From Kingdonia uniflora (Eukaryota; Streptophyta; Magnoliopsida; Ranunculales; Circaeasteraceae): DNA of 64,000 nt. This document shows, piece after piece, positions 23,890 to 36,179 of this stretch. The stretch spans positions 620,001 through 684,000 of the forward strand of contig JACGCM010002885.1 in NCBI GenBank assembly GCA_014058105.1. The letters run 5' to 3'. Every line of letters starts with the position of its first letter. Position 1 is the stretch's first letter. The translations under genes were made by a program, and so were the position numbers. Below the pieces are notes generated by a model that saw only the letters and a list, made by a program, of their open reading frames with translations, searched no databases and had not been told where the DNA came from.

Positions 23890-25125
23890 CTTCAATGATT
23901 AAATATGTTTTAAGTCTTGTTGGGAGCTTATGATGTTAATGTTGGGTGTGGACAATACTTCGATCTTCAGATAACGAGCTTTTGTACCAAGGATTCCTGC
24001 CAGATATGCAAGAGAGTCCAAATGTCTATTTTCTCCACGTGGTAAATGTTCGATAGTAATTCTTTTGAATTTGCTCATTCTGTCGGCTACTGCTACTGCG
24101 TAGTCAATCATCTTTCCATTCTTCTAGAATTTTTCTTCGTAATGGTTCACGATGAGTAAAGAGTCCATATACACGGACAACTCGAAGAATCAAACCTCAA
24201 GGGCCATATCTAGACTATAAATCATTGCCTCATACTCGGCCGCATTGTTGGTAGCTTCAAAATTGAGCCTGACTGCTTTCTCAATCCTATCATTAGGAGG
24301 TATGATAACCACAATTCCAATTCCAGATCCTGTAAGTCTGAAAGATCCATCAGTTAAAAGATGCTACCCCTTTTGAGTTAAAAGGTGGTATCTGCGCTGT
24401 CTTCTTCCTAGTCAGGATCTTCTACTGGGAAGTCCGTAAGGAAATCTGCTACTGCTTGACCTTTTTCAGAATGTTGTAGTTTAAAATGGATGTCATGTTC
24501 GCCAAAAGTGACTGACCATTGTTATACTCATCTGGATTTTTCCCGTTTGGATAAGATCTCTCGTAAAGGGTAATTTGTCACCACTCGAATTGAGTGTGCT
24601 TAAAAATACTGTCTTAATTTTTGCAATGTGTACACGAGAGCTAAAAGCAAATTCTCGGTCTTGGTATACCGGGACTCTGTTGGAGTAAAAGTTTTGTTGA
24701 TGAAGTAGACAGGTTTTTCCGTCTTCCCATCAAGCCGAATGAGAACAGAACTTAAAAGAATATTTGGTAACCGTAAGATATATTGTGAGTTCTTCCCCTT
24801 CGTTAGGTGTACTTATCACTGGAGGTGATCCCAAGTAAAGTTTGAGCTCCTAAAACGTTGCTTCACACTCTGTTGTCCATTCGATCTCAGGATCTTTTTT
24901 AGACTTCTATTTTGTTATCCCTTCATGTAAAAGGTTGAATAACCTTTGATATTGATCTGAAAACTTTAAAACAAAATAGTTTATTGTTGCGATCTTACCT
25001 ACTAACTTCTGTACGTCTTTTTTGTTTTCGATGAAGGCATGGACAGTAATGTGCGAATACGATCTGGATCAGATTCTATACCTCTCTTACTGATTAAATG
25101 CCCCAAGAACTTCCCTGACTGGACC
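23890..25125 (-). pseudogene. Tat RT C-terminus and RNase H (truncated element)
   Basis: Degraded frames cover the connection and RNase H. The last clear block at 24,111-23,899 reads FKRITIEHLPRGENRHLDSLA, the end of the RNase H domain. Upstream, near 24,260-24,190, pieces match the NNAAEYEAL/GL-type block with its catalytic Glu. It stops at about 23,880 where chromovirus-like sequence begins, so integrase is absent. Confidence 0.7.
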
Positions 25126-25130
25126 CCGAA

Positions 25131-25844
25131 CTAGCACTTTTTAGGGTTGAGCCTCATCTTGTAGGAATGGGGAATTTCGAAAGTAGTACGTAAGTCTGTA
25201 ATTTGGTTATCCTTTTTAAGGCTTTTATACAACATATCATCAATGTAGACTTCCATCATTTTTTCGAGGTGATCTTTAAAAAATTGTGTCATCAACTGTT
25301 GATAAGTAGTTCCAGCATTTTTGAGACCAAAAGGCATGACTTTATAACAGTATAAACCATGCTCTATAATGAAAGTTGTCTTCTCTTGGTCATCAGGTAG
25401 CATAGTTATTTGATTGTATCCTGATGCGGTATCCATCATAGACAGGAGTTCGTGTCCTACAGTAGAATCGAGCAGATGGTTTATGATAGGAAGTGGGAAA
25501 CTATCCTTTGGAGTATGTTTGTTGAGGTCCGTGAAATCTATGTACACTCTGATCTTGCCATTCTTCTTTGGGACTGCCACAATGTTTGAGATCCATTCTG
25601 GGTAATTGGCCTTTCTGATAAAGCCAACTTCGATGAGTTTTTTGATCTCTTTATTGGCTTCATCTCGGAGTCTTGGTGCTAAAGTCATCTGCTTATGTTT
25701 GACACCTTTGAATTTATCCTTTAATTTGAGCTTGTGATAAGCTAGATTGGGATCAATACCCGACATTTTGTGAAATGTCCAAGTGAATACGTTACTATTG
25801 TCTTTAAGGAACTGAATGAGGACATCCCGTTCTATTGTTGGCAA
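25131..25844 (-). pseudogene. Tat reverse transcriptase (truncated element)
   Basis: The 237-codon open stretch covers the linker (MSGIDPNLAYHKLKLKD), fingers and palm. It has VGFIRKANYPEWISNIVAVP, YIDFTDLNKHTPKDSFPLP, MMDTASGYN (first Asp) and EVYIDDMLYKS (catalytic Asp pair), all intact. It ends at MRLNPKKC, after which stops occur. The best-kept RT in the window by active-site residues, it sits in an element without integrase or 3' LTR. Confidence 0.92.
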
Positions 25845-26048
25845 AAAAGTGCCAATGTATGTTCCTCACTTTTCTCTACTGATTTTAACGTACTCTGTTG
25901 TTTCTGCGATTGGCAGATGGTTTTATGTAGAGTTTATTGTATAGTTTTTTGTAACTTTTCTTGTTGTTTTCTGTACTTTCTATGCAAGCTGTGGCTATGA
26001 GGATTATGGAACGATGACAATAGAATTTTCACATGCTCGAGCGAGCTT

Positions 26049-26417
26049 CTAACTTCCTTTGATCTCATATAAGCCGCCATTCCACTCAAATCGTAATGTC
26101 AAATGGTAGGTAGATGGAATATGTCGCATATTGTATAGCCAACAGCACCCCATTATTCCCAAATAACGGGATTTTGTATTAATAATATAAAATACAACGT
26201 CGAGCGTCACATGTCCTACCGTGATTGGAAGTATAATCTTTCTTACACGTTCTTCCTTAGATCCGTTAAATCTATAAATATCAATGTCACTGGGTTGTAC
26301 TTTGTTTGCCAGTGCTATCTGATCAATCGTGATTTGAAAAAGTAATTCAATAGTACTCCCGATATCTATCATCATCGTGTAAAGCACCATATTTCGCATT
26401 TTTAGCAAGATCGCCAA
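26049..26417 (-). pseudogene. Tat aspartic protease (truncated element)
   Basis: The 122-codon frame contains MVLYTMMIDIGSTIELLF with D-I-G-S at the catalytic site, then ILPITVGHVTLDVVFYI and the SRYLGIMGCCWLYNM block, which corresponds to the usual Y-N-x-I-L-G-R-x-W-L. The glycine-arginine of that block is changed, so activity is doubtful. Confidence 0.8.
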
Positions 26418-26449
26418 AGTATCATGGTGATGATAGTTGATATGGCGAA

Positions 26450-27688
26450 CATCGCAGTCGTCGAAAGAAATTCTTGTTCATTGAGAGCTAGAAACGGGAA
26501 GTAAATGAGCTTTTTTGTCTTTCATGGATAGGTCGTGACATTGGTTGACTCGTCGCCTCTTTGTTCTGTTTGATTGGTTAACGATCTGAGTCTCAACAAA
26601 GTGGCAGAGCGACATATGGTATAAATGTTTCTCTCCTGCCGGCTCTTCGATTTGTACGGTATCTGTAGGAAGTTTGTAACTCCCGTTCTTGTAGCTTTCG
26701 ACGCTTATAATGTACTCATGCATTCATCCATCAGCGAAGATATACTCCAACAACTATTGTATGACAAAGTAGTATTCTGTTTCGTGATGTCTGACCTTTT
26801 GGTGAATGCAATATGGTTTGTTCTTAATGGGTTAGAGATATTGTGCATTGCAAAAAAATTGATCCTTCTATAGTAAAGGATAAATAATGGCTATGGTCAC
26901 ATTCATTTTGGGAAGGCAGGGCTTTAACAAGTTACTCCCCCTTTGAGGTCGCTCGTTGTTGGATTTTGTTCGTTTCCTGTCTCATCCCTGATCGGCATGA
27001 CGATTAAAGTCCAGGCTGGCTGAATGATCTCGATCTGTTAATGCTAACTTCTGGGGTTTCTATCTGTCAGACACCATTCTTTCCAGGTCGATATAACCGT
27101 TGACCTTTTCAATCATGTCTTCTAGAGTTGCTGGTTTGTTGAGGACGAGGTATTATTTTTCCCTTCCATCAATAAGTAACGCATTGGTGAAAGCCGAAAT
27201 GGTAATCTTTTAGTCGAGCCGATCTACCTTTCGAGCTAACTCTAAGAACTTCTTAGTGAATGTCTTGAGCTTCTCACCTGGCATATGCTTAAGACTGAAA
27301 ATGAAGTATAGATTATCTTCTTTATCTCTGTTATGCGAGTAATTCTTAACGAAGAGTTCTCACAGCTGTTTGAAAGTTGTGATGGATCCTTCAGGTAGTA
27401 TGTGGAACCATCGTAGAGGTTCTCTAGAAAAGCTAGTAGGGAAGAGCCGGTAGAGAATGTGGTTAGACGTGGTTGTAGGCCAAAAGCATCTTGGAACTCT
27501 TGGAAGTGCTCCACTGGATCTATTCCTTTGTACTTACGAATCTTTGGAATATGGAACCCGGTGGGGACCTTGCCATCTAATAGTTCCTGTGCGATCGGGC
27601 TCTTCTGTAATCTATTGTGGATTCCTTTAGTCAGAGTCCGAGCTTTGAGAATTTCTTTGATTTGCCTCTCGACATGTTCTTGAGTCAT
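26450..27688 (-). pseudogene. Tat gag (truncated element)
   Basis: It begins MTQEHVERQIKEIL at 27,688, and TGFHIPKIRKYKGIDPVEHF is the diagnostic start of the Tat capsid. The frame is open for 148 codons, then degenerates. Further C-terminal pieces lie down to about 26,480. It is related to the gag at 35,065 on the plus strand, which has FRTPKLSKYRNKDPKSN at the same place. Confidence 0.75.
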
Positions 27689-28214
27689 ATATTATCGAGC
27701 TGCAGTGGTCGGACAGGTGATGCGTTCTTCTCCAGGATTATGGTCACCACTCCCTTCACTTAAATGTTCTTTTGCTGGGACTCAAACTCGTCGAGGTAGA
27801 TTTGTAATCTGTCTCATCTCCGTTGGGCCTCCTAGATTGGGATGGGCTCCATTTCTTGCTGATAATGGTTAGATCAAAGCGTACCTCCTACGTGATTCCC
27901 TTTTGGAGAAGATCCAATTATGTCATGAACATAAATTTGCAAGCCTTCAGGTTACACGGCTTTGTTCTTATAGGCGGTGACCTATTGACCCTATAGAACC
28001 TTCAGTACATCCTATACACTCGCTAGTAGATTCTCCAAAGTAGCGCGTCTTTCTGTTTCAGAATTCAAGGTGGCCCGCAAATCCGCTAGTGCAGCGTTTT
28101 CTTCTGCGCAAACTATCAGCGTGATCTAACTTGGAGGTAACATTTTGAATGAGGATGATCAACGATTCTGAGATAATGGGTTTGAGAACTTCGGTTCCCT
28201 CAGATGGTGCCAAA

Positions 28215-28782
28215 TGTAATGACCTAATTATGGAATTTAGACTTAGCCTTTATACCAAATGTATCTAGAGCGCTCAAGAATAGTACACAATAATCAACAA
28301 GATAATTTAGCGTGGAAAACCTTTGAATAGATTAAAAAACCACGACCTCTCCTAAGGATTTTGAGAAAGAGAAGATGATCTTATTGAAGTCGCTAACTTA
28401 TTACATGGAGAACTCTAAGTATATGAAATTTCAGAGTAAGGATTCTTTTGTATAGAATTGTCTCTCCCTAATATGTCGTTCTCTGGTCTTATTTATAGGT
28501 CTTATAATATGACCGTTTGATGACCATTAAGATTCTAAATGGTGAACATTACAAAGTAGATGTAAGATATTCTTTGACCATATGATATAACGTCCTGACC
28601 TCTATTGCTGTACAACGGCTCTATTGATGAATGTACACTTGCGTAAATCAAACTGCTGATGTGGAGGTCGAAAGTGATAACTCAAACTGATGAATATTAA
28701 ATATAATTTTAGTAGTGTTTTCTGTATGCTGATGAGGTCGAAGATGGGGCTTTGAGTCTGAGATATGAAATAAGCTATTACA
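28215..28782 (-). repeat. 5' LTR of the truncated Tat element
   Basis: It is 568 bases, bounded by TGTAATAGC and GGTCATTACA in element sense. TATAAATA on the minus strand is at 28,490-28,497. No second copy exists in the window, so the 3' LTR was lost with the left part. Confidence 0.75.
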
Positions 28783-28985
28783 ACCCCTTTCTTCTTTGAG
28801 CGGCCTCGCCATTTTACCAAAGCGGAAGCCTTTGCAAGGTTCGTGAGACGCAATTGTTCTACCAACTCCCCTAGAGTAGTAGTTAGGTTGGAAACTTTCA
28901 TTTCCAAAGTCATGAGTCGATCTTCTGAATCACCCATCTCTAAATCATAATTACCTTCTCCTTCGTTTGCTTGAGACGGTCACGT
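28783..28985 (-). pseudogene. Chromovirus-like gag N-terminus
   Basis: Just inside the 5' LTR the minus strand reads MVSTRDRLKQTKE and, after a frame change, MGDSEDRLMTLEMKVSNLTT followed by LGELVEQLRLTNLAK, a coiled-coil start typical of Gypsy gag. It is cut at 28,783 by the LTR of the Tat fragment, where the codons for KWRGRSKKKG end. Confidence 0.65.
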
Positions 28986-29033
28986 GTAGAAACCATAAAC
29001 CACAATCACCCCTGAGAATCATAACTTGAAAAC

Positions 29034-29539
29034 TGATACTACTTAATCCACAATACGAATAGAGAAACCCTAATTAGTAGAAAAGTACGAAGAGCAAACC
29101 AATTGGTTGGGAAAAATCCTTTCAGAGCTTTAATTGCTTAATCGAAATCAATTATAATTGAATTCCTCTTAAACCCTAAGTCTCTCTCTTAGAATTGCAT
29201 TGATCTAACATTTAAGATCCTCTAATCTTGCCTATCCTTGCCCCTTTTATAGGGTTACAAGTTCTTAGTTATAAAATATGATAAATATGCCCTTAAATAC
29301 CTAAAGAAATAGGCTGAATTGCGCCTCTATTTGAACAGAACAAGTCTCTGTTCAAGCAGAAAAATGTATTTGAACAAGCAATTTATGTATTCGAACAAAA
29401 CACCTCAGACGCCTGTTTATTCGAATAAAAAGAAAAGTCTGTTCGAATAGACCCTAATTCGTTCGAACGACTCCAAATCTCGTTTGAACGACTTAGGTAA
29501 ATTGTCACAAAAATCTCCCTAGATCCTCCTGGATCAGGT
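29034..29539 (-). repeat. 5' LTR of the chromovirus-like element
   Basis: It is homologous to 22,510-22,983. It is longer by small insertions, including an extra 'ctccaaatctcgtttgaacga' stretch. TATA is on the minus strand at 29,244-29,251. The outer border near 29,539 is inferred from the shared ggatca end. Confidence 0.75.
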
Positions 29540-30787
29540 ATGAACCTTAAAGGCGGCCCTCGAGTTAGCAATTTGTTGACTAGAGAATTTTCCCTTTCCT
29601 CGTTCACTTAATTTGCTTACTATTTGTTCTATTTGGGTGTCTAGCTTCTGTGTAAAGGCTCTCATTTTTGAAAGTTTCCTAGAATTTTACTGGGTTACCC
29701 CCCTAATCTCTGCTATAAACTACTGGAGCATGTATTCTAAACCAACTGGGAGGGCTTGTTTGATCGGGTATGGTTGATTCTGCTGATATGGTGGAGGATT
29801 ATTACTGGATTGCCCTTGTGATTGATTCCTCCAAGAAAATGCTGGGTTATTTTGCCAAGGAGATCTACCAAAATTATTATAGTATTGTCTCCTTTAATTA
29901 TCCAAGATTGCATTAACGTGGTCCGGATTAGAATTTATTAACTCAGAGAGTTGTGGACATGTGTGTGCATAATGGGTTAGATCATTGCATAAATTGCAGA
30001 CCCAAGGAATGGACGCTGGTTTAGGGGCTGTTACTTTCGTTACGGCCATAACCTTGACTTTATGTGTAAGAGAGTCCAGTTGAACTTTTAATTCAAGACT
30101 TTTAGGTAATTCAAGGATGACTCCTTTTCTAATGGGCCTACGATCACGAGAAGTAAAGTCCCATTCCTGGGATGTCTCAGCGTATTTATCAAGAAATGTA
30201 TATGCGGTAGTTTCGTCCATATCCTAAAAATTTTCTGAGCTACAGGCTTCAATTGATTCACTGGTTGAAAGAGTTAACCCATGCAGAAAGAATTGGATTC
30301 GTCTCCATTTCTCGAAACCATGATGGGGGCACCTTAATAATTTTTTCTTAAAACGTTCCCATGTTTCGTAAAAATTTTCCCCATCTTCTTGAAGAAAATC
30401 GGAGATATCACATTTTAAAAGGTCGGTTTTTTGCATGGTAAAAAACTTGGTTTTAAACTTCTGTTTAAGGGTATCCCACTTGTCAATTTACTCGGATGAC
30501 AGGGAATTTAACCAACGTTTTGCCTTGTCTTTTAGAGAAAATGGGAAAAGGAGTAAATAGATATACTCCATTCCTATGTCCTTACATAAAAACGTTTGGT
30601 AGATAGACTCGAATTCATCAATATGTAAATATGGGTCTTGATTATCGAGTTCATGAAAGGGTGGGATTAGGCTTAAAATCGAAGGCTTGATATTGAATTG
30701 GGTTGCCGTAATTACTGGCAACATAATGCATTTGGGTGAGTTTTCCGAAATGGGAGCAAAAAGCTCCCTCAGTGTCTTGTCACCCAT
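29540..30787 (-). pseudogene. Athila gag
   Basis: The nucleocapsid precursor packages element RNA. It starts MGDKTLRELFAPISENS, then FHELDNQDPYLHIDEFES and FPFSLKDKAKRWLNSL. A canonical zinc knuckle, CNLCNDLTHYAHTC (C-x2-C-x4-H-x4-C), lies near 29,980. Downstream NNFGRSPWQNNPAFSWRN and a coiled stretch close to RGKFSS are normal for Athila. One frame is kept for over 1.2 kb and is broken only by a handful of nonsense codons, several explained by C-to-T changes. The start is the Met before the conserved TLREL block. Confidence 0.9.
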
Positions 30788-32389
30788 TGGTTCAGGAAGA
30801 AATTCAATTTCAGTTTCAAGGTCGTATATGGCCTGAAGGTCTTCCTGTTGGAATTGGTTAGCCGCATTAGTTATTTTATGAATCGGTGGTATATCAATGT
30901 GTTTCCTAATCTGATTGTACTTGGGAATGTATTAATGAAATGAAATAGAATTGTAAAATTTAAAATAAACACATCAATAATTTTTAAAGTTAAATTAACT
31001 AAGTCAATCCTAATCTAGATGTTAATCAAACTGGATAGGTCGGGCTGGTGTGTGATTCCTAGCACAAAAGCTTCAATATGCTAGCAACGGTCTTAGTGTT
31101 TGAGCATCAGTCCTTGCGCCTGTGTACCTTGCCTTATCGTACGTGACTCATACGGAACGGTGACATCGTTTTACAATCGATGGTTCACGCGCTTGGCTAA
31201 AGTAGTTCCTATGAATCTGTGTTGGTACCCCGGTCTAGTACCTCCTAATTCCTCAGGTGATTAAATACCTTAAAAATCTTACTAATATTTTTTTAAGTTT
31301 TAATTAAATGTAAAGGTCGGGACAGTTAGGAACGTGTGATACGAATTTCTCCGTATCCCCAGGTCGGAGGTCCTACTCGCTAGAGATTCCTTTGGGTGAT
31401 GAAATCCCGCGGGAGAACTCTAGCGGTTAAAGCCTTTACTATGTTAAACATGGAAGGAAAATTGAAACACGATAACAGGTCAATCCAAACACAACAATTT
31501 TTTTAATTTAAGAGCAAAGTGTATTTGAACAATCCGCATGACTTACTTTCCTAATGACGGGGCGGAGCGGTGATAAACACCTTTTATATGTCAACTTTTA
31601 AGAGAGGACCAACCTACGGGAAGTATTTCCCGGTAAAGCTGTGGCCGCCCCTTCACTTAAGGCGCGAAAGAAGGAAATGCCCCTACACTTAGGGGGCACA
31701 AGAAGGATTTGATAGAAGCTTGCCAATGTACTTCGTAAATTCCTCGCGATCTCTGAGTACCAACTTTGTGACAATCCTGCAAAGCAAGAGAAAAAAAAAT
31801 AGTGAACTTACGACATCAAAAAAAATATAAATATAATTTCCAAGTTTATTGTAGTCTATGATGTCCAAATTTTCAAATACGTATATCGTTCAGCTCGGTT
31901 GGGAGAGAACATTAAATAGTATCAATTTAGAAAGATAATTCAGAAAAGAAAAAAATTTAAGAAGGAAATTTTCTAGAATTTAGCTTCCCTATCTCTCAAA
32001 ACAAGTGATTAATGAACAACGGTGTCCTTTACTGAGACTATTTTTACTGTTGTTCAAAGGGCAATAACTCTCAAACGACTAAACAGAAAAATATGATCTA
32101 TAGTAATTCAGAAAGGGCTTAAAATTATCTAAAACTTTCGTAGAAAACATATTTCTAAATTGTGAAGTATAAATGGTAAAAAACTGTGAAACATTCAGGA
32201 ACACACTTTTCGATTAAAACTAAGTATGTTTCTTCCAAAATTAAAAAATGTTGAGACTAATTTATTCGGAAAGAAATCTTAGATATCTAATCATAAAATA
32301 AATAAATGGGAAAACTTAACAACTAAAAATAATTTAATAAATAAATTAGCTAAAATAAAAAAAAACTATGATTTAATAGACCGTTGTTT
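30788..32389 (-). other. Athila 5' leader
   Basis: This is 1.6 kb between the primer-binding site and gag. Long leaders are normal in Athila. The last codons before the ATG remain open (ending FLPEP before MGDKTL), so translation could have started further up. I see no separate gene, only an AT-rich part at 31,780-32,380 and a more GC-rich part at 31,020-31,730. Confidence 0.6.
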
Positions 32390-32406
32390 CCCTGGCAGCG
32401 GCGCCA
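32390..32406 (-). other. Athila primer-binding site, tRNA-Asp type
   Basis: On the minus strand TGGCGCCGCTGCCAGGG lies four bases after the LTR. The 3' end of plant tRNA-Asp is cccggcaacggcgcca, which pairs with it apart from two changes. A tRNA-Asp primer is usual for Athila. Confidence 0.85.
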
Positions 32407-32410
32407 ATTT

Positions 32411-33400
32411 TGATGCGAGATTAACTCAGTCTATAAATACCCCGCTCAAAACTACGAGTGTCGTAATATAATAAGGGTAAGCGGGGGTCGAATCCTTGGG
32501 GAATAAACGTATTAAAAACTAATTTTACTGATCTAACTAATAACGTTTATTAAACTAATTTTTAGAAAAGGTTTTATGAACTAAAAATTAAATCTAAATT
32601 ACTAACTTGGTAAAAATATAATGAGAAGAACCTAGGCTTTGGATCATCTCTGACTTAGTTTACAAAAACGATATGAAAATGGTAGTTTCTATCCACACAT
32701 AATAGTCATGGCTAGATTTATCTGGGTCTAAAGATCTAGGGTTTGTGGTTAAAACCCTAAGATCATCGTTGATCATAGACAAACGGATCTAGGGTCTATA
32801 AACTTTTTTCTATGGCTTGGTGGAGAGTATTAACTCTAGTGATCTAGAATTCTCTTTTAGCGTGAAAATAATCGAATATGACTAATTCAGCATCTTCCTC
32901 ATATCCGTAGTAACTTAGAGTTGTCATGGCTAGATCAACTCTTCGTAATTACAAATCGGAGAATTAAAGATTAATTCTAGATCTAAACTACTATTAACAT
33001 CAATTTAGATCACTTCACCGGAGGTTCAGTCCTTAGCTTAAGCTAAGGAGACTAACTCTCCTTTAATGGTGTTGATCACAACTTAAATTAAGCGCATAAA
33101 ATAAAAGAAAGAGAGAGAAAAAGAGATACTAAAAAATGCAAGTTTTTTTCCTACCTGAGATTGAGATCTGTAAAATACATAGAATTATTCTCCTATTTAT
33201 AGGAGATAGGATATACTTATTTACAATTCTGAAACTCTATCCATAAGTAAAGATAAATCCTATCTCATGCTAATCCTTGTAGAGTCCTTCATCATCTTTA
33301 TTCCATGGAGTAAATCTGTAAGTATATTGAATGTAGACATCTTCTTTGTACCTGAGAGACTGTTGAAGATGCTTCAGCTCATTGTACCTTCTATTAGATG
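32411..33400 (-). repeat. Athila 5' LTR (right copy), first part
   Basis: It matches 12,513-13,482 closely, then stops after ctattagatg where the left LTR goes on into a T-run. A TATA box on the minus strand lies at 33,194-33,201. The rest of this LTR is at 50,138-50,275. Confidence 0.92.
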
Positions 33401-33551
33401 TAGAGGGGTGACTTTACTTGCGTATCCCATATTTAATGGGTGCGCATCCCGAATGACTACTCCCATACTTAGAGGACAACAGGGTGATGGGCCCTACCAA
33501 ACTAGATTTTTTAAGTTGTAATTGAATCTCACTTATATTTGTTTTACTAAC

Positions 33552-34288
33552 TGTAGTTGCGTACTAGCAGCCATCTACCCTAGACAGATACTCAAATGCT
33601 ACTTCTAAGCCTACTCGAACATATCGAAGTCAATACAAACCCACAAACAAGCCTCCCAAAGATCATCCGTAGACGAAGCTTCGACTCTAAACAAGCCTCG
33701 AGCATAGACTCCACACATCGCGACAGAAACACTTTGACCATATCTGCACATGGTCGAAATATGACAGAGCAGGCAGCCAGCTCATCAGACAAGTCAACAC
33801 AGTGGTTGGTTCTAACAGCTACAGTGACAGGCCCAACCACTGCCACAATGTCAAACTACAGAGACAGACTCAACAACTGTTACAGTGACAGTACCGACAT
33901 TTCCGGTGCCCATACCCCTGCCAGAATATCCGGATAGTACCCTTATAATCTGACCTAACCTTGGTGACTCAGCCCTTCCTATGTTCTATAAATAGGAGAG
34001 ATGGGAAACTAAGGAGAGGTTAGAAAATTTTTTCCCAACTCCCTTGCATTTTACCTTCGACCACCCTGTAAAACCCAGTACTCGAACCTTCGATTACTCA
34101 TCAGTAATATAAACATTCTTAAAAAATCCTCATTAGAGGTTGTAGAGTGTCACATTCGGGCCTCTACGCAAGTATATTGTCTATAGAACTATTCATGCTC
34201 TAGATTATTTACTTGTATTCCTTTGATTGAAGATTAACCCCGTGGTGTAAGAGCTGACTTCCCCTCAGAAAGAAGTTAGGCCCCTACA
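33552..34288 (+). repeat. Tat 5' LTR
   Basis: It is a direct repeat of 46,368-47,104, same length. A TATA box (TATAAATA) lies at 33,987-33,994 with the likely transcript start some 30 bases on. A rich set of cagtgaca/cgac motifs lies in U3. Confidence 0.95.
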
Positions 34289-34290
34289 TT

Positions 34291-34308
34291 TGGCACCGTC
34301 TGTGGGAA
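34291..34308 (+). other. Tat primer-binding site
   Basis: The bases tggcaccgtctgtgggaa lie two bases after the LTR. The same site with three changes serves the truncated Tat element at 28,195-28,212. I did not assign the tRNA. Confidence 0.8.
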
Positions 34309-35064
34309 AAGCCGACTTCCCACACTACCAGTCTCCTTTTTTCCCTTCCCTTTGTCCTCAACTTCATCCGGTTATCTTCAATGACACCCACCCTACGCTC
34401 CAATTCAACCCATGCCGGCATCTCCGTCGACGGAGTGGCCGCCCAAGTAGCCCTGCTATCTCAACAAGTTACTCAAACCGAGGTGAGCTATCACGCTCAA
34501 CTTCACCAGGAACGCTAAAAGCATCTGCTGGAGCTAGAAACCGAACGGAACTGCCGCCTGGAAGATGAGAATAGACAGAACTGGGCAATCGACGAGCTGT
34601 ACAACACCGTCTGAGAGCTACAGAGATTACAGCCTCTGGAAGCTGCTCGACCATCCCAAGCACCAGACCCGTCGCGCGTATCTGTCCGTGCCCGTCTGGG
34701 ACCCTTACCAAATCATAAGATACCCCTCGTACATACCGGTGCCGAAGGCGTTCCTCGTACTATTCCCCCAACTGGTTCTATCCATCTTGGGATTCATCCC
34801 ACAGAAGATTCGTCTGACTCCACCCTCCGCTCCTCCAGACGCCGTCCTGCTCAAGAACAGCATGGGGAACGTAGTACCGAATACATGCCACATGCTCGAC
34901 TTCAGAATCCTCAAATTCTTCGATCTCCCCCTCATCCTGCATATACTGCATAGCAGGACTTCGACCACAAAATACAACCCGTCATTTGTGTCAGCGCAAG
35001 CCCAACTCCCAACTCCTAGAGTCGACTAAATAACCCAATTTTCCCCAAACTTCTGGCTATCGAA
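34309..35064 (+). other. Tat leader / possible gag N-terminal extension
   Basis: Frames at 34,290-34,568 and 34,565-35,029 are rich in Ser, Pro and Arg and lack a known domain. In related elements gag starts in this region with a variable, charged segment, so it may be the decayed gag N-terminus. Confidence 0.5.
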
Positions 35065-35900
35065 ATGCCCCCCAATTTCCGTACTCCCAAACTTAGTAAA
35101 TATCGCAACAAAGACCCTAAATCCAACATTCTCGAATTCCAAAATGCCATGAGTCTCTATTCCACGGCCGACTATCTGCTATGCCACCTTTTTCTGACCA
35201 GCCTTACTGACAGCCCCCTTCGATGGTATCATAACCTTCCAAATGGCTCGATCCGGAGCTTCGAGCAACTATCACAGCTTTCCATCACCCAGTTTGCCTT
35301 CAATAAATACAGAAAAGTCCAAGTCGATGCTTTATTCAATTTTAGAAAATCCAACAACGAGACACTCGAAGCCTTCACCAAGAGGCTTCTTGATGAATCA
35401 CGGAAAGTCGAGAACCTTGACTACGCGAATGTTGTACTCGCGTATTCTAATACCCTACCAGACCACAGCCATGTGAAAGAATACTTGGTCCTCCATAAAC
35501 CCCGAACACTCGAGGAGATGCTCTCGAAGGTCAATGGTTATATCGATCTCGAGTGCCTTCATGAATCCCGTAAACAGAGCCAGCCTTCAAACACCACCAA
35601 CTTCAATAAACCTCGAATAAACTTGCCTCCTACTCCAACAACCCTGATCGCTCCTGTCTCACAGGAGACTGAGAGCCGTAAACGCCTTAACATAGATAAC
35701 AGTGCTGAAGCTCGCAAGAAGCGACTGAAGCCTGCTTTACCCACACTCAATGCCCCTCTCAGTACCCTTCTACCGCACATATAGGTAGACCCCATCTGGC
35801 GTATCCCTTTCCCTATCGAAGTCAGACCAGGCGAATATTGCTGTACTAATCACAAATATAATTGTCACCATACCAATAAATGCTTTGCCCACCAGCGCTC
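35065..35900 (+). pseudogene. Tat gag (complete element)
   Basis: The open part at 35,065-35,784 is 239 codons. FRTPKLSKYRNKDPKSNILE is the Tat capsid start, then FLTSLTDSPLRWYHNLPNGS, IRSFEQLSQLSITQFA and NNETLEAFTKRLLDES. After a stop at 35,782 the same region continues with EYCCTNHKYNCHHTNKC near 35,840-35,890, the C-x3-H-x4-H-x4-C knuckle usual for Tat. The start codon is uncertain because the real N-terminus may lie upstream. Confidence 0.88.
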
Positions 35901-36179
35901 TCTCGAGATCATCCTCAAAGCAAGTCGTCTACATTAATATGTTTTCGACCTTCCTAACTACCTTGATGGGTCATACCTCAAGTCTCAACCCACCCCTGCT
36001 GCCGACCCGGCTGAGGTGTATATCTACCGAATTTGTTTCATCGAGGTTAACAATTTCGGCACTGGCCGTTCAAAGAACAAACGTAAGCTTGTCGAAGAAT
36101 ATTACAAACTCACTTATTAGGAGAAGTTACCCGCCCTCCTACCAGAAACAAGCCTTCGGCCTAGACTCGAAGGCATTTC

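Larger units (their letters stand above)
23880..28782 (-). mobile_element. Tat-lineage Ty3/Gypsy element, truncated, nested in the chromovirus-like element
   Basis: It has one LTR (28,215-28,782, TGTAAT...ATTACA in element sense), a primer site TGGCACCATCTGAGGGAA on the minus strand (28,195-28,212) and then gag, protease, RT and RNase H in order. Integrase and the 3' LTR are gone: RNase H runs straight into chromovirus-like sequence at about 23,880. The primer site resembles that of the complete Tat element at 34,291. Confidence 0.82.
22510..29539 (-). mobile_element. Chromovirus-like Ty3/Gypsy element, internally deleted, nested in Athila gag
   Basis: Two direct repeats of about 475-505 bases (22,510-22,983 and 29,034 to about 29,539) match from aatacgaatagagaaacc to cacaaaaa and tccct, and share TATAAAAG on the minus strand. 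Between them the element's own sequence is short: a gag start at about 28,975-28,790 and remnants at 23,880-23,170. The rest is a foreign Tat fragment. The primer site next to the right LTR is damaged (AGTATCAG, resembling the tRNA-Met type GGTATCAG). The outer right border is approximate, and the target duplication could not be confirmed. Confidence 0.75.
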
